A DNA stretch of 49,092 nucleotides from Verrucomicrobiota bacterium. GTDB lineage: Bacteria; Verrucomicrobiota; Verrucomicrobiia; Chthoniobacterales; SZAS-18. Position 1 is the first letter of the stretch, and each line of letters starts with the position of its first letter. The notes under the pieces are model-generated. The model was not told the DNA's origin. It did no database searches and saw only the letters and a list, made by a program, of their open reading frames with translations. Location: the NCBI GenBank assembly GCA_019241085.1, contig JAFAXH010000168.1, positions 1 to 49,092 on the forward strand, written 5' to 3'. Both the position numbers and the translations under genes were made by a program. Shown here piece after piece: positions 1 through 8,582 of the stretch.

Positions 1-830
1 TCATCACCGTCGCCAAGAGCTTGAGCGGCGGATACGTGCCCTGCGGCGCCATCGTCACGCGCCGCGCGATCTACCAAAAAGTTTTCTCGCGCCTCGACCG
101 TTGCGTCGTGCATTCGAGCACCTTCGGTCGCAACAACCTCGCGATGACCTGCGGCCTCGCCGCGCTGCACGTGCTCGAAAACGAAAAGCTCGTGCAAAAC
201 GCGCACGCGATGGGCGAACTGCTCATGGAAAAACTCGACGCGTTGCGCCGCAAGTATTCGTTCTTAAAAGCAGTCCGCGGCAAAGGCCTGATGATCGCTT
301 TGGAATTCGCCGAGCCGCCGGAACTGCGCGCGAAGCTCGCATGGCGCTTGATGCACCGGATCGACAAGGCGCTCTTCCCGCAGCTCGTCATCGTGCCGCT
401 GCTCAGCAAGCACCGCGTGCTCACGCAGGTTGCCGGGCACAACATGGATGTCATCAAAATCCTGCCGCCGCTGACGATTGGCGAAAAGGAAGTGAACCGC
501 TTCGTGCGCGCCTTTGACGAGACGCTCGCCGCGTGCCGCAAGTTCCCCGGTCCGATCATCGAACTGGCGCGCAACACCGCGCGCGAGCTGATTCAGCGCA
601 AATTCGGCCGAGGCCAAACGCCGCGTCGGCAGCCGGCGACGGCGGCCGGTCGGCGCGGCCGGAAGAATTCTAAGCCATTGACGGATAATTCAGCCAACAA
701 CCACAGCCAAGCTTTGCTACACCACAACGGCAATGACAGTCACTGCCAGAGTCAACTCCCCGCTTATGAACGCAATGGCCACAGCCAGTTCATCGCGAAA
801 AACGGCCGGCACAGTGGAGTAGTGAACTGA
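1..830 (+). CDS. Class III PLP-dependent aminotransferase, C-terminal part (cut by window start)
   Basis: The reading frame is open from base 3, so the gene starts before the window. The first visible residues are ITVAKSLSGGYVP. The lysine codon at 15-17 in AKSLSGG fits the PLP Schiff-base lysine of class III (ornithine/putrescine/acetylornithine-type) aminotransferases. The following HSSTFGRNNLAMTCGLAAL and VRGKGLMIALEF segments fit the small C-terminal domain. These enzymes move an amino group between an omega-amino donor and a keto acid in the cytosol; the substrate cannot be read from this fragment. The last 70 or so residues are unusual: an Arg-rich stretch followed by an Asn/His/Gln/Ser-rich tail. 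They look like an added, poorly conserved extension. The stop lies 8 bp from the stop of the convergent downstream gene. Confidence 0.88.
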   Translation, partial: ITVAKSLSGGYVPCGAIVTRRAIYQKVFSRLDRCVVHSSTFGRNNLAMTCGLAALHVLENEKLVQNAHAMGELLMEKLDALRRKYSFLKAVRGKGLMIALEFAEPPELRAKLAWRLMHRIDKALFPQLVIVPLLSKHRVLTQVAGHNMDVIKILPPLTIGEKEVNRFVRAFDETLAACRKFPGPIIELARNTARELIQRKFGRGQTPRRQPATAAGRRGRKNSKPLTDNSANNHSQALLHHNGNDSHCQSQLPAYERNGHSQFIAKNGRHSGVVN

Positions 831-838
831 GAAGGGTT

Positions 839-1438
839 TTACGGGTAAACCTTGTTGCCAAAGCTATCGTAATGATACTGCCGGCCAGTCGAGTCCCAGT
901 AATATGCGGTGGGTGTTGCGGAACTCGGAACGTAATAGTAGGTAGGACCAGAGTTAACGCCGCCAGCATGTCTGGCCGGTTGATTTAGAGCGGAGGAACT
1001 GCTGCCGACCGGGGCGCTGGTGTTAGCTGCAGCGCGTTGCTGACGCTCTGCCTCCATCTTCGCTAGAGCTGTTCGCTCCGCGTCAGCAGCGGCCTTGGCT
1101 TCTGCGTTGTTCTGTGCTGCGATACTTGCTTGAGCAACTGCTTCCTGGTGCGCCAGTCGTTCCGCTACGTCGAGATCATCGGTGGTATCTGAACGCAGCA
1201 CCTCCACGGTGACTTGGCCGTCGCCAAGCACGAGAGTATTACTGCGTTTGGCGATGACTCTTAAGATCGTGCCTGGCGGAAAGCCAGTGACGCCTCTGCT
1301 TGTCGTGACCGATGCGTAGTGTAATAAGCAAACCATTCCTTCAGGGGTCAGACGCTGTGGCAGCGGCGCAGGTTTTCGCCAATAAAAATAGGCTCCTAGG
1401 CCACTTACAACCAACAGCAACACAGCAAGTTTCTTCAC
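839..1438 (-). CDS. Membrane-anchored hypothetical protein with Tyr-rich tail
   Basis: A 199-residue protein of no recognised family. The N-terminus (MKKLAVLLLVVSGLGAYFYW) is one hydrophobic segment with positive charges before it, either a signal anchor or an uncleaved signal peptide. Residues about 30-85 look like a small beta-rich domain. Residues about 90-140 are Ala/Glu/Gln-rich and probably helical or coiled coil. A Ser/Asn-rich linker leads to a Tyr-rich tail with YYYVP and YHYDSFGNKVYP. This suggests an envelope protein with its C-terminal part outside the cytoplasm. It lies alone between a convergent aminotransferase and the next minus-strand gene, 58 bp away. Function unknown. Confidence 0.6.
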   Translation of the reverse strand: MKKLAVLLLVVSGLGAYFYWRKPAPLPQRLTPEGMVCLLHYASVTTSRGVTGFPPGTILRVIAKRSNTLVLGDGQVTVEVLRSDTTDDLDVAERLAHQEAVAQASIAAQNNAEAKAAADAERTALAKMEAERQQRAAANTSAPVGSSSSALNQPARHAGGVNSGPTYYYVPSSATPTAYYWDSTGRQYHYDSFGNKVYP

Positions 1439-1496
1439 GAGGATTGACAGTAACGTGCTGTCTAGAATGGGTCAACGGAATTTGCAATAAAGAAAA

Positions 1497-2732
1497 TTAA
1501 ACGCGCTTCGACCGCGCGGCGAGCTGGTCGAGATTAAACACGCGCCGGACGCCGGTGTTCACTTCGCGAAAAACAAATTCATACCAGCCCGGCATCCGTT
1601 CCACGCGCCACAGTGCGCCGTCTAGCCGCAGCGGTCGGTGGGAAAGCACGCGACGGATCGCGCGCTCGTAGGCGCTGCGCGGCAGCGGACGGCTCCGGCG
1701 CCGGCCCCAGTCGATGCGGCGGCCCGCGTCGTCGTAGGCCGGCGGTCGGCCGTCGAAGTCGAGCAGCGAACGCGCCTCGCCCGCGAGCACGTCGCGGATG
1801 TGCGCGCGGATTTCTTCATCGGCGAACCGCCGCACCGCCGGTGCGAACGCCGCGCACACCTCACTCGCCAGCGCGCGCAGACTCAACGTGCGTCCATCTT
1901 GCAAGCGCCATTCCACCGCGGCCGGATCGGTCGTGAACGGATTCTGCGAAAAATCCGCGACGTGCGCCCGCCAGCCTTTGCGCGAGGAATGCTTACTGGG
2001 CCGGAATCCGCGCAGCCGCGGCACGCCTCGCGTTGCCAATCGCTCGGGCCGCAAATCGCCCAGCGGCCAGCGCGCGACTGCGTCCAGCACGCCGGCGAGA
2101 AACGCCAGCGTCGCCGTGGTCAGCGCCACGTCGGGCGTGAAGTCGGCGGTGATTTCCAAACGCCCCGGCCGCGGACGCACACCGACGGCGGTGCTGGCGC
2201 GATTGGCCGCCAGCAGCAACGTGGGAATCGGCAGGAAAAAATTCAACAACCGCGCCGTCAGCGCCAGCCGGCGGGCGTTGGCGCGGTGTTGGGAAAAATT
2301 ATAGTGCGCGCTGAATCCTTGCAGCCGCAGCGAGTCGCCGCGGCGTCGCTCCCACATGTCGAGCGCCCGACGCACGGCGGCGATTTGTTCCCACAACGAA
2401 CGCACCGCGCGTCGCACGCCGAGCGGGCCGTCGAGTTCGATCAAGCCGGTAGCGACCTCGATGACGCCGGTGTCGAAATACAACGCGCCGCCGCTCGGGA
2501 GATGACAGGATTTGCCAACGCGCGGGATGATTTTCGCCGACGCCGTTTTTTCGTTCGCGGCATCCGGCGCAAACGCCGCCTGGACGAGCGCGCGGGGCGT
2601 GCCGAAATACGCTTCCGGCCGTTGCGGCTGGCCGTTGACGAGCAGGGTGAACTCCGCCTCCAGCCCGACCACGGGCACACGCGGCGCGGTCGTCGCGTCC
2701 GTCGCAACTCCAGCGCGGTGACGTGCGGACAA
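1497..2732 (-). CDS. Putative carboxylate-amine ligase-like protein (glutamine synthetase/GCS fold suspected)
   Basis: About 411 residues if it starts at TTG 2732. The opening VPVVGLEAEFTLLVNG resembles the first strand of glutamate-cysteine ligase/YbdK-type enzymes (GxExEF). HLPSGGALYFDTGVIEVAT and RLEITADFTPD could supply further acidic metal-binding residues. The assignment rests on these motifs alone. The open frame continues upstream to 3227, but that part covers a palindromic repeat (2865-2923) and the antisense of secG, has no family-like sequence, and is probably not translated. No good Shine-Dalgarno site or ATG lies near the conserved N-terminus, so the start is uncertain (an ATG at 2903 is the alternative). 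No partner gene identifies its substrate. A COOH-NH2 ligase making a small peptide or amide is the working guess. Confidence 0.5.
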   Translation of the reverse strand: MSARHRAGVATDATTAPRVPVVGLEAEFTLLVNGQPQRPEAYFGTPRALVQAAFAPDAANEKTASAKIIPRVGKSCHLPSGGALYFDTGVIEVATGLIELDGPLGVRRAVRSLWEQIAAVRRALDMWERRRGDSLRLQGFSAHYNFSQHRANARRLALTARLLNFFLPIPTLLLAANRASTAVGVRPRPGRLEITADFTPDVALTTATLAFLAGVLDAVARWPLGDLRPERLATRGVPRLRGFRPSKHSSRKGWRAHVADFSQNPFTTDPAAVEWRLQDGRTLSLRALASEVCAAFAPAVRRFADEEIRAHIRDVLAGEARSLLDFDGRPPAYDDAGRRIDWGRRRSRPLPRSAYERAIRRVLSHRPLRLDGALWRVERMPGWYEFVFREVNTGVRRVFNLDQLAARSKRV

Positions 2733-2864
2733 CGACGAAAGAGAACTGACGGAACGGCGCTTGCGGGAGAGAGCCAAAGGCGGGCGGGGTGAACGGGATG
2801 TGGAAATTGTAAGCGAAGTCGGCGCTCGGGCGCAAATTTCCGAGTCGCGGCCCGTTTGGCGCCG

Positions 2865-2923
2865 TAGGGACGGCTCGCCGAGCGGTCCGAAATTTTGGGA
2901 CATTTCGGCGAAACGTCCCTGCC
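2865..2923. repeat. Family F double-palindrome element, copy 1
   Basis: Two adjacent palindromes, the first centred on GGCTCGCCGAGC and the second on TTTCGGCGAA, bounded by TAGGGAC and GTCCCTGCC. The same arrangement recurs at 30023-30081 inside pheT, and a variant lies at 46267-46327. This copy sits in the 277-bp gap between the divergent ligase-like gene and secG. It has one extra G in the first palindrome and decay in the second (GGGACATTT against GGGACGTTT), so it looks older than the pheT copy. Confidence 0.8.
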
Positions 2924-3009
2924 AGGCAAACCGAGTCGCGTCCCGCGGGTCGCGCGGCTTTACAATGCCAGCGGCCTGCGCCAGATTGCCGGCTCGCGCG
3001 GTTTTCTCT

Positions 3010-3546
3010 ATGACGATTCTGATCAATTTTCTCCTCACGCTGCACGTCATCGTGTGCGTGTTGCTCGTGCTCGTCGTGTTGATGCAACGCCCGAAGAGCG
3101 AAGGTCTCGGCGCGGCGTTCGGCGGCGGGTTTACGGAAAACATTTTTGGCGCGGGCACGACCGACGTGCTCCAGAAATTCACGACCTGGATGGCCAGCGC
3201 GTTCTTCCTGCTCACCGCCGCGCTCATCTTTCTCTACGCGCACCAGTCCGGCGGGAAAACGCAGACGCAACGCAATCTGCTCAAGGCCAACGCGCCCGCC
3301 GCCGGTGTCGCGACCTCGCCCGCCACGACGCCCGTGGCCACTCCTGCCGCCAGCGTCGCAGCTACGCCCGCCGCGGCTCCGACGACCCAAACCGCTCAAC
3401 CGCAAGAATCAGCCGCGGCCGCGGCCTCAGCTTCCGCGAGCGCGACTCCCGCGCCGCCGACGGATGTTCCCGCGCAACCTGTGGAACCTTCGTCGCCAGC
3501 TCCGGCTGCCACGCCCCCACCGAATCCGGCGGCGAGTCCGCAGTAG
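3010..3546 (+). CDS. secG: Protein translocase subunit SecG with long C-terminal extension
   Basis: SecG is the small accessory subunit of the SecYEG protein-export channel in the inner membrane. The start ATG at 3010 gives MTILINFLLTLHVIVCVLLV, the first membrane helix. The family signature VLMQRPKSEGLGAAFGGG follows, and a second helix (WMASAFFLLTAALIFLY) lies around residues 60-78. The core ends near residue 80. The remaining roughly 95 residues are Ala/Pro/Thr/Ser-rich and repetitive, making the protein 178 residues long, well above the usual 75-120. The open frame extends upstream to 2761, but that part overlaps a repeat and has no SecG character. The OppA-like gene follows 46 bp later on the same strand. 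Confidence 0.9.
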   Translation: MTILINFLLTLHVIVCVLLVLVVLMQRPKSEGLGAAFGGGFTENIFGAGTTDVLQKFTTWMASAFFLLTAALIFLYAHQSGGKTQTQRNLLKANAPAAGVATSPATTPVATPAASVAATPAAAPTTQTAQPQESAAAAASASASATPAPPTDVPAQPVEPSSPAPAATPPPNPAASPQ

Positions 3547-3592
3547 CCGGCGGTCGGTCGCGCACGCCACGGTTCTTTCCGCCTGCCTAGCG

Positions 3593-5215
3593 GTGAACTT
3601 GTCGCGTTTCCTCACGTTGCCGCCGAGAGCAGCCCGAGGGAGGCCGCTGCTCCCGTTGGTCGCGGCGTGCGCTCTCGCCTTGGCCGGTTGCGGTCGGCAA
3701 AGCCAGCGCGCCGATCTCGTGTTCATCAACGCCGCCGAGCCGGAGACGCTCGATCCAGCGCTGATGACGTTTCAGCTCGATCAACGCCTCGCCTACGCGT
3801 TGTTCGAGGGACTCGCGACTTACGACGCGGCTGGCAATCCGCAACCGGGAGTCGCGGAAAATTGGGACATTTCCGCCGACGGATTGAGCTACACGTTTCA
3901 CCTGCGGCACAACGCCGTTTGGAGCGACGGCCGGCCGGTAACGGCGCAAGATTTCGTCGCTTCGTGGCGGCGCACGCTGTTGCCGGAGACGGCGGCGGAA
4001 TACGCGTATCCGCTCTATTATTTGAAAAACGGCAAGGCGTTCAACGAAGGAACGCTCACCGATTTCGCGCAGGTCGGCGTGCGGGCGCCCGATGATTGGA
4101 CGCTCGCGGTGACGCTCGAAAATCCGACGCCGTTTTTCCTCGGGCTGACTTGTCAGTCGATGTTTCTGCCGGTGCCCGTCGCGGTCATCGACCAATGGGG
4201 CGACGCCTGGACGAAACCGGAGCACATCGTCACCAACGGCGCGTTTTTGCTCACGACCTGGCGGTTGAACGACAAAATCCGGCTGACGAAAAATCCGCGC
4301 TATTGGAACGCCGCCGCGGTGCGTTTGAGCACCATCGACGTGCTGCCGATCTCGCGTCCGAACACGGCGCTGAATTTCTTCGCCAGCGATCTTGCGGACT
4401 TGATGATGGATAAAAGTCTGACGCCGCCGGACCTCGTGCCGACCTTGCGGCGCGAGCCGTATTTTCACGCGGCGCCGTATCTGGGCACATACTTTTTGCG
4501 CTTCAACTGCCAGCGCCCGCCGTTCAACGATCCGCGTGTGCGCCAGGCGTTCGCGCTCGTCGTGGACAAAGCGGCCATCGTGCAAAAAATCACGCAGGCC
4601 GGCGAGCTGCCCGCCGACGCATTTGTGCCGCCGGGCGTCGCCGGCTACGAGTCGCCGCCGGGCGGATTGAAACACGATCCGGAGCGCGCGCGCGCCTTGC
4701 TCGCCGCGGCTGGATTTCCCGGCGGACGCGGCTTTCCCGACATCGCGTTTCTTTACAACGAATTCCGGCTCAACGAAGTCATCGGCGTGGAATTGCAGAG
4801 CATGTTCCAGCGCGAACTCGGCATTCACCTGGGCCTGCGCCGGCAGGAAAACAAAGTGTATAACCGCACGCTGTCGGCGACCGATTACGACCTCGCGTGC
4901 TCGAACTGGATCGGCGACTACAACGATCCCAACACGTTCCTCGACATGTGGGTTGCCGGCGGCGGCAACAACCGCACCGGCTGGACGAATGCAACGTATG
5001 ACGGCTGGATCGAAGCCGCCGCGCGCGAGCCGGACAATGCCAGGCGCATGGAGCTTTTCCGCCAGGCGGAACGGATGCTTGTGACCGACGCCGCGCCGAT
5101 CTGCCCGGTGTATTTTTACGTCGGCATTCAGATTTACGACGCGCACAAGCTCGGCGGCATTGAAGCCAATTTGCTCGACGAACATCCGTTGCGCGTGATG
5201 TATCGGAAAGAGTAA
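3593..5215 (+). CDS. OppA-type peptide ABC transporter substrate-binding lipoprotein
   Basis: About 540 residues. After the signal peptide comes a lipobox (ALALAGC), so the mature protein should be lipid-anchored and face the periplasm. The mature domain fits SBP_bac_5: INAAEPETLDPALMT near the N-terminus, VAENWDISADGLSYTFHLR, WSDGRPVTAQDFVASWRR, and DYNDPNTFLDMW near the C-terminus. These proteins bind oligopeptides and hand them to an OppBCDF permease, but no permease or ATPase gene lies in the window, so this one is an orphan or has distant partners. The GTG at 3593 was chosen because it places the signal peptide at the N-terminus; TTG 3599 is also possible. The longer open frame back to 3146 overlaps secG and is spurious. 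Confidence 0.88.
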   Translation: MNLSRFLTLPPRAARGRPLLPLVAACALALAGCGRQSQRADLVFINAAEPETLDPALMTFQLDQRLAYALFEGLATYDAAGNPQPGVAENWDISADGLSYTFHLRHNAVWSDGRPVTAQDFVASWRRTLLPETAAEYAYPLYYLKNGKAFNEGTLTDFAQVGVRAPDDWTLAVTLENPTPFFLGLTCQSMFLPVPVAVIDQWGDAWTKPEHIVTNGAFLLTTWRLNDKIRLTKNPRYWNAAAVRLSTIDVLPISRPNTALNFFASDLADLMMDKSLTPPDLVPTLRREPYFHAAPYLGTYFLRFNCQRPPFNDPRVRQAFALVVDKAAIVQKITQAGELPADAFVPPGVAGYESPPGGLKHDPERARALLAAAGFPGGRGFPDIAFLYNEFRLNEVIGVELQSMFQRELGIHLGLRRQENKVYNRTLSATDYDLACSNWIGDYNDPNTFLDMWVAGGGNNRTGWTNATYDGWIEAAAREPDNARRMELFRQAERMLVTDAAPICPVYFYVGIQIYDAHKLGGIEANLLDEHPLRVMYRKE

Positions 5216-5230
5216 GGCATTCCTTCTCCC

Positions 5231-5334
5231 CAGCTTAATCGTAATCTTAATCCTAATCCTTCTGCGCTCGCGGTGCGTTGCCCAAGCCGATGCCTCCGGC
5301 GGCAGAGACTAAGATTACGATTACGATTAAGCTG
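5231..5334. repeat. Family A inverted word pair (TTAATCGTAATC type), copy 1
   Basis: Left arm 5231-5263 begins CAGCTTAATCGTAATCTTAA. Right arm 5304-5334 ends TTACGATTAAGCTG, and its reverse complement matches the left arm at about 26 of 30 positions. The spacer is about 40 bp and GC-rich. The arms are built from 6-bp TTAATC/GTAATC units and are far more AT-rich than the surroundings. The pair lies between the OppA-like gene and the acyltransferase fusion, both on the plus strand. The same word reappears at 49060-49092. Confidence 0.85.
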
Positions 5335-5394
5335 ATCGCCTCCCACACCGCGCTGCCGCTGCATTTGGAAATAAAATCAAGCTGCCACTCGGCA

Positions 5395-7434
5395 ATGGAG
5401 TATTTCGTTTATCTCATCTACCGTGCGTTCGTCGGCGTCGTGACGCTCCTGCCGCTGGCACTGGTCTATCGGCTCGGTCAAGCTGGCGGCTGGCTGGCGT
5501 ATGTTTTTCTAGGAAAATATCGGCAACTGGCGCGGCGAAATTTGACGATTGCATTCGGCGACGAAAAACCGCCGCCGGAAGTCGCGCAGCTCACGCGCAC
5601 GGCGTTCCAGACGCTCGGCGCGAATCTGCTCTCGAGCCTTCGCGCCGCCACGCTTAGCCTCGCGCAACTGCGCGCAATCGCCGAGATCGAAGGGATGGAA
5701 AAAATCCAAGCCGCGCTCGACCGCGGGCGCGGCGTCGTGCTCGTGCTCAGCCACCTCGGCAACTGGGAACTCTTTGCGCAGCTCTGCCAACTCTTGCCGC
5801 AATATCGCTGGAGCACGGTGTTTCGCCCGTTGGGCAACCAATACATCGACGCGCACGTTCGCCGCACCCGCGCGGCGAAAGGCGTCGTGCTCTTCGAGCG
5901 CGGCGGCGGTTTTCACGCGCCCACGGCTTACCTGCGCGCAGGCGGCGCGGTCGGTGTGCTCGTGGATCAACACGCTGGCGACGGCGGCGTGTGGACGCCG
6001 TTTTTCGGCCGGCTGGCTTCGACGAGCAACCTCGCGGCGCTGCTCGCGTTGCGCACCGGCGCGGCGCTTGTGCCCATCGCTGTTCACACGGCCGGCGTCG
6101 CGCGCTGGCGGGTGGTGATTTCCCCGGAAATTGATCCCGTCGATGCCGCCACGGGCGAGCCGCTCACGGCCGGTCCGCTGACGGCGCGCATCAACGTGGC
6201 CGTGGAACGTCAGGTGCGCGCCGCGCCGGCGGATTGGTTCTGGGTTCACGATCGCTGGAAGACGCCAAAGCCGAAATTTCTGCTCGCCGATTATCGACGC
6301 GGCATCGTGCTCGAGGGCACAAGCGCGTCGGCGCTCAAACCATTCCGCATTCTCGTGCGTTCGACGAATTGGCTCGGCGACGCCGTCATGGCGATTCCCA
6401 CCGTGCAGGCGATCTCGCGCGGCCGGCCGGATGCGCGCGTCACCGTGCTCGCGCCCGCGAAGCTGGCAGAGCTTTGGCAAACCGTGCCTGGCGTGGCGGA
6501 AGTGCTCGCGATTCCCGCCGACGCGAGTGTGTTCGCCGTCGCGAAACTGGTGCGACGCGCCGGCTGGTTCGACGCCACGGTGCTGCTGCCGAATTCCTGG
6601 CGTGCCGCGCTCGAAGTCTGGCTGGCGGGCGTGCGGCGGCGCGTGGGCTATGCGGGTCATGGCGGACGCGAACGGCTGCTGAATCAAATCATCAAACCTC
6701 GCCCCGCGGCGGAACTTGCTGCCGCGTCGGCGAAAGCGTTATCCGGCTCGGCGAACATGCCGGAGGCCAACGTCAGCGCACTGCACCAGCGCTTCGATTT
6801 TTTGAATATCGCGCGGCAACTCGGGGCGGAAATCGACGAGCCGGCGACCTCCTCGACTGTGCCGGTAAAAACAGAGTCCGGCGCAGTGCCGCCGCGTTTT
6901 GCGCTTTGTCCGGGCGCGGAATATGGCGCGGCCAAACGCTGGCCCGCCGCACGCTTCGCCGAAGCCGCCCGTCGCGTGGCCGCGGCGCAACCGTGTGAGT
7001 GGGTGCTGCTCGGCACTGCGGCGGACGCGCCGCTCGGCGAAGAAATTTCCCGCGCCCTCGCCGAACCGCGCGACGCTGATGAAACGGGCGGCGTGCCCGC
7101 GCCTTGCGAAAATCTGATCGGCAAAACCTCGCTCGCCGGTTTGATCGAAACCTTGCGCGGCTGTGCGCTGTTGCTGACGAACGACACCGGCACGATGCAC
7201 CTCGCCGCGTGGCTGGGCGTGCCGGTCGTGGCGATCTTTGGCTCGACCGAGCCGCGGCTGACCGCGCCGGTGTCGTCCGCCGGTCAAAGCCAGGTGCGCG
7301 TGTTGCGCCGGCAGGTCGCGTGCAGTCCGTGTTTTTTGCGCGAATGCCCGCTCGACCTGCGTTGCATGACGGCGATTTCTCCGGCGGACGCCGCGGCTGC
7401 TGTCATGGAAGTGGCTGCTGCCCGCGGGAAGTAA
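5395..7434 (+). CDS. Fusion of a lipid A (LpxL-type) acyltransferase and an ADP-heptose:LPS heptosyltransferase (GT9)
   Basis: A 679-residue two-domain protein. Residues 1-295 match lysophospholipid/lipid A late acyltransferases: an N-terminal hydrophobic segment, the HX4E catalytic motif at His120-Glu125 (LSHLGNWE), then VLVDQHAGDGGVWTPFFG. Residues about 317-679 are a GT9 heptosyltransferase: ILVRSTNWLGDAVMAIPTVQ at the N-terminus, CPGAEYGAAKRWPAARFAE in the middle, and LLTNDTGTMHLAAWLGVPVV for the donor site. One polypeptide could thus acylate lipid A and add heptose to the LPS core at the inner face of the inner membrane. ATG 5395 was chosen because the upstream open frame only covers the family A repeat. 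No frameshift or stop separates the domains. Confidence 0.9.
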   Translation: MEYFVYLIYRAFVGVVTLLPLALVYRLGQAGGWLAYVFLGKYRQLARRNLTIAFGDEKPPPEVAQLTRTAFQTLGANLLSSLRAATLSLAQLRAIAEIEGMEKIQAALDRGRGVVLVLSHLGNWELFAQLCQLLPQYRWSTVFRPLGNQYIDAHVRRTRAAKGVVLFERGGGFHAPTAYLRAGGAVGVLVDQHAGDGGVWTPFFGRLASTSNLAALLALRTGAALVPIAVHTAGVARWRVVISPEIDPVDAATGEPLTAGPLTARINVAVERQVRAAPADWFWVHDRWKTPKPKFLLADYRRGIVLEGTSASALKPFRILVRSTNWLGDAVMAIPTVQAISRGRPDARVTVLAPAKLAELWQTVPGVAEVLAIPADASVFAVAKLVRRAGWFDATVLLPNSWRAALEVWLAGVRRRVGYAGHGGRERLLNQIIKPRPAAELAAASAKALSGSANMPEANVSALHQRFDFLNIARQLGAEIDEPATSSTVPVKTESGAVPPRFALCPGAEYGAAKRWPAARFAEAARRVAAAQPCEWVLLGTAADAPLGEEISRALAEPRDADETGGVPAPCENLIGKTSLAGLIETLRGCALLLTNDTGTMHLAAWLGVPVVAIFGSTEPRLTAPVSSAGQSQVRVLRRQVACSPCFLRECPLDLRCMTAISPADAAAAVMEVAAARGK

Positions 7435-7445
7435 ACGGCAACGAT

Positions 7446-7535
7446 GCCTCGCGCAAAGGTCGCGAAGGTCGCCAAGGAAGCAGGGATTAAACCGAATACA
7501 TTCTTCCTCTTGGCGACTTGGTGTCTTGGTGGTGG
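7446..7535. repeat. Family B inverted word pair (CGCCAAGG type), copy 1
   Basis: Left arm 7446-7480 contains CGCGCAAAGGTCGCGAAGG and ends GTCGCCAAGGAAG. Right arm 7503-7535 reads CTTCCTCTTGGCGACTTGG and onward, the inverted and slightly diverged partner. The spacer is about 22 bp. It lies between the convergent acyltransferase fusion and GT4 genes, where a folded transcript could end transcription in both directions. Related pairs are at 19208-19320 and 40877-40979, and an isolated arm-like stretch (CACGCAAAGCCGCCAAGCCG) lies near 9794. Confidence 0.75.
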
Positions 7536-7541
7536 AAATCA

Positions 7542-8576
7542 TCAACCCGCCAGGACTCGCGCGTAAGCCGCGAGATACGCCTCGGCCATGCGGTCCACGC
7601 TGAAACGCGCCGTGGCGTCGCGGCGGATCGCGGCGCGGTCGAGCAACGGCACGCGGTCGAGCAGCGCCGCGGTTTCCTCGACGCTATCGACCAGGTAGCC
7701 GTTGCGGCCGTCGCGAATCAACTCCGGCAGCGAGCCGCGCGGCCGGGCGAGCACGGGCGTGCCGCAAGCCAGCGCCTCGACGACGCTCAGGCCGAAGGGC
7801 TCCTCGAAATTAATCAGGTGCAGCAACGCCAGCGCGCCGCCGAGCAAGGCGTCACGTTCGCTCGGGCCGACGTGGCCGAGATAACGAATCCGGTCGCCAT
7901 CGAGGTGCGGCGCGATTTCACGATCAAAATAGACTTGGTCGTGGATGATCCCCGCGAGCAGCAAGCGCCGGCCGCTCTCGCGCGCCACGGCCACGGCCTC
8001 CGCCGCGCCTTTGTCGGGATGAATGCGGCCGTAAAAAAGCAGATACTCGCCGTGCTCAGGATGAAAGGTGAATTGCTCGACCGGGATGCCGTGATGGATG
8101 GTCGCCAGATAATCAAGGCGCGGCGAGCGGTCGGCGTCGGAAATCGCGACGTAATGTCCGCCGCGCGTGCCGTTGTAGCGTTCATAAACCGGCAGGATGC
8201 GCTCGGACGAAAAGCCGTGGATCGTCGTGACCATCGGCGTGTCGCAAAGGCCGGTATAGGAAAGCGGCAGGAAATCGAAATGATTGTGGATGAGATCGAA
8301 TTTTCCCGCCCGCGCCTGCTCGAAAACGTGCGCGATGTGCAGGCATTCCCAGACCTTCGCATCGAGCGGCGGCTCCTCGGAATAACCGCGCGGCGCGACG
8401 GCCTCGAGTTTCGCCTTGGTCAACGAATCCGCCGTCGCAAACAACGTAACCTCGACGCCGCGTGCGACGAGCGCCTCGGTGAGCAACGAAGTCACCAGTT
8501 CCCACGGCCCGTAATGCCGCGGCGGCGTGCGCCACGAGATCGGCGCGAGCATGGCCAGACGGAGCGGCGGGGGCAC
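7542..8576 (-). CDS. GT4-family glycosyltransferase
   Basis: A 344-residue GT-B glycosyltransferase. The N-terminal half opens with MLAPISWRTPPRHYGPWE and contains DLIHNHFDFLPLSY and TTIHGF, typical of acceptor-side domains in family 4. The C-terminal half has LLFYGRIHPDKG (nucleotide-sugar site) and the E-x7-E motif in EEPFGLSVVEALACGTPVLA. The protein should transfer a sugar from a nucleotide donor to a glycan, glycoconjugate or small molecule in the cytosol; the acceptor cannot be told. It starts with GTG (8576), only 6 bp after the stop of the bioF-type gene, so the two are probably co-transcribed. An ATG eight codons in is an alternative start. Confidence 0.85.
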   Translation of the reverse strand: MPPPLRLAMLAPISWRTPPRHYGPWELVTSLLTEALVARGVEVTLFATADSLTKAKLEAVAPRGYSEEPPLDAKVWECLHIAHVFEQARAGKFDLIHNHFDFLPLSYTGLCDTPMVTTIHGFSSERILPVYERYNGTRGGHYVAISDADRSPRLDYLATIHHGIPVEQFTFHPEHGEYLLFYGRIHPDKGAAEAVAVARESGRRLLLAGIIHDQVYFDREIAPHLDGDRIRYLGHVGPSERDALLGGALALLHLINFEEPFGLSVVEALACGTPVLARPRGSLPELIRDGRNGYLVDSVEETAALLDRVPLLDRAAIRRDATARFSVDRMAEAYLAAYARVLAG

Positions 8577-8582
8577 GCAGAG

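Noticed and set aside
2733-3227. Upstream extension of the ligase-like gene
   Set aside because: It runs through a family F repeat and antisense to secG and has no conserved sequence.
3587-5185. A 532-residue minus-strand open frame
   Set aside because: Antisense shadow of the OppA-like gene; Arg/His/Val-rich with no recognisable domain.
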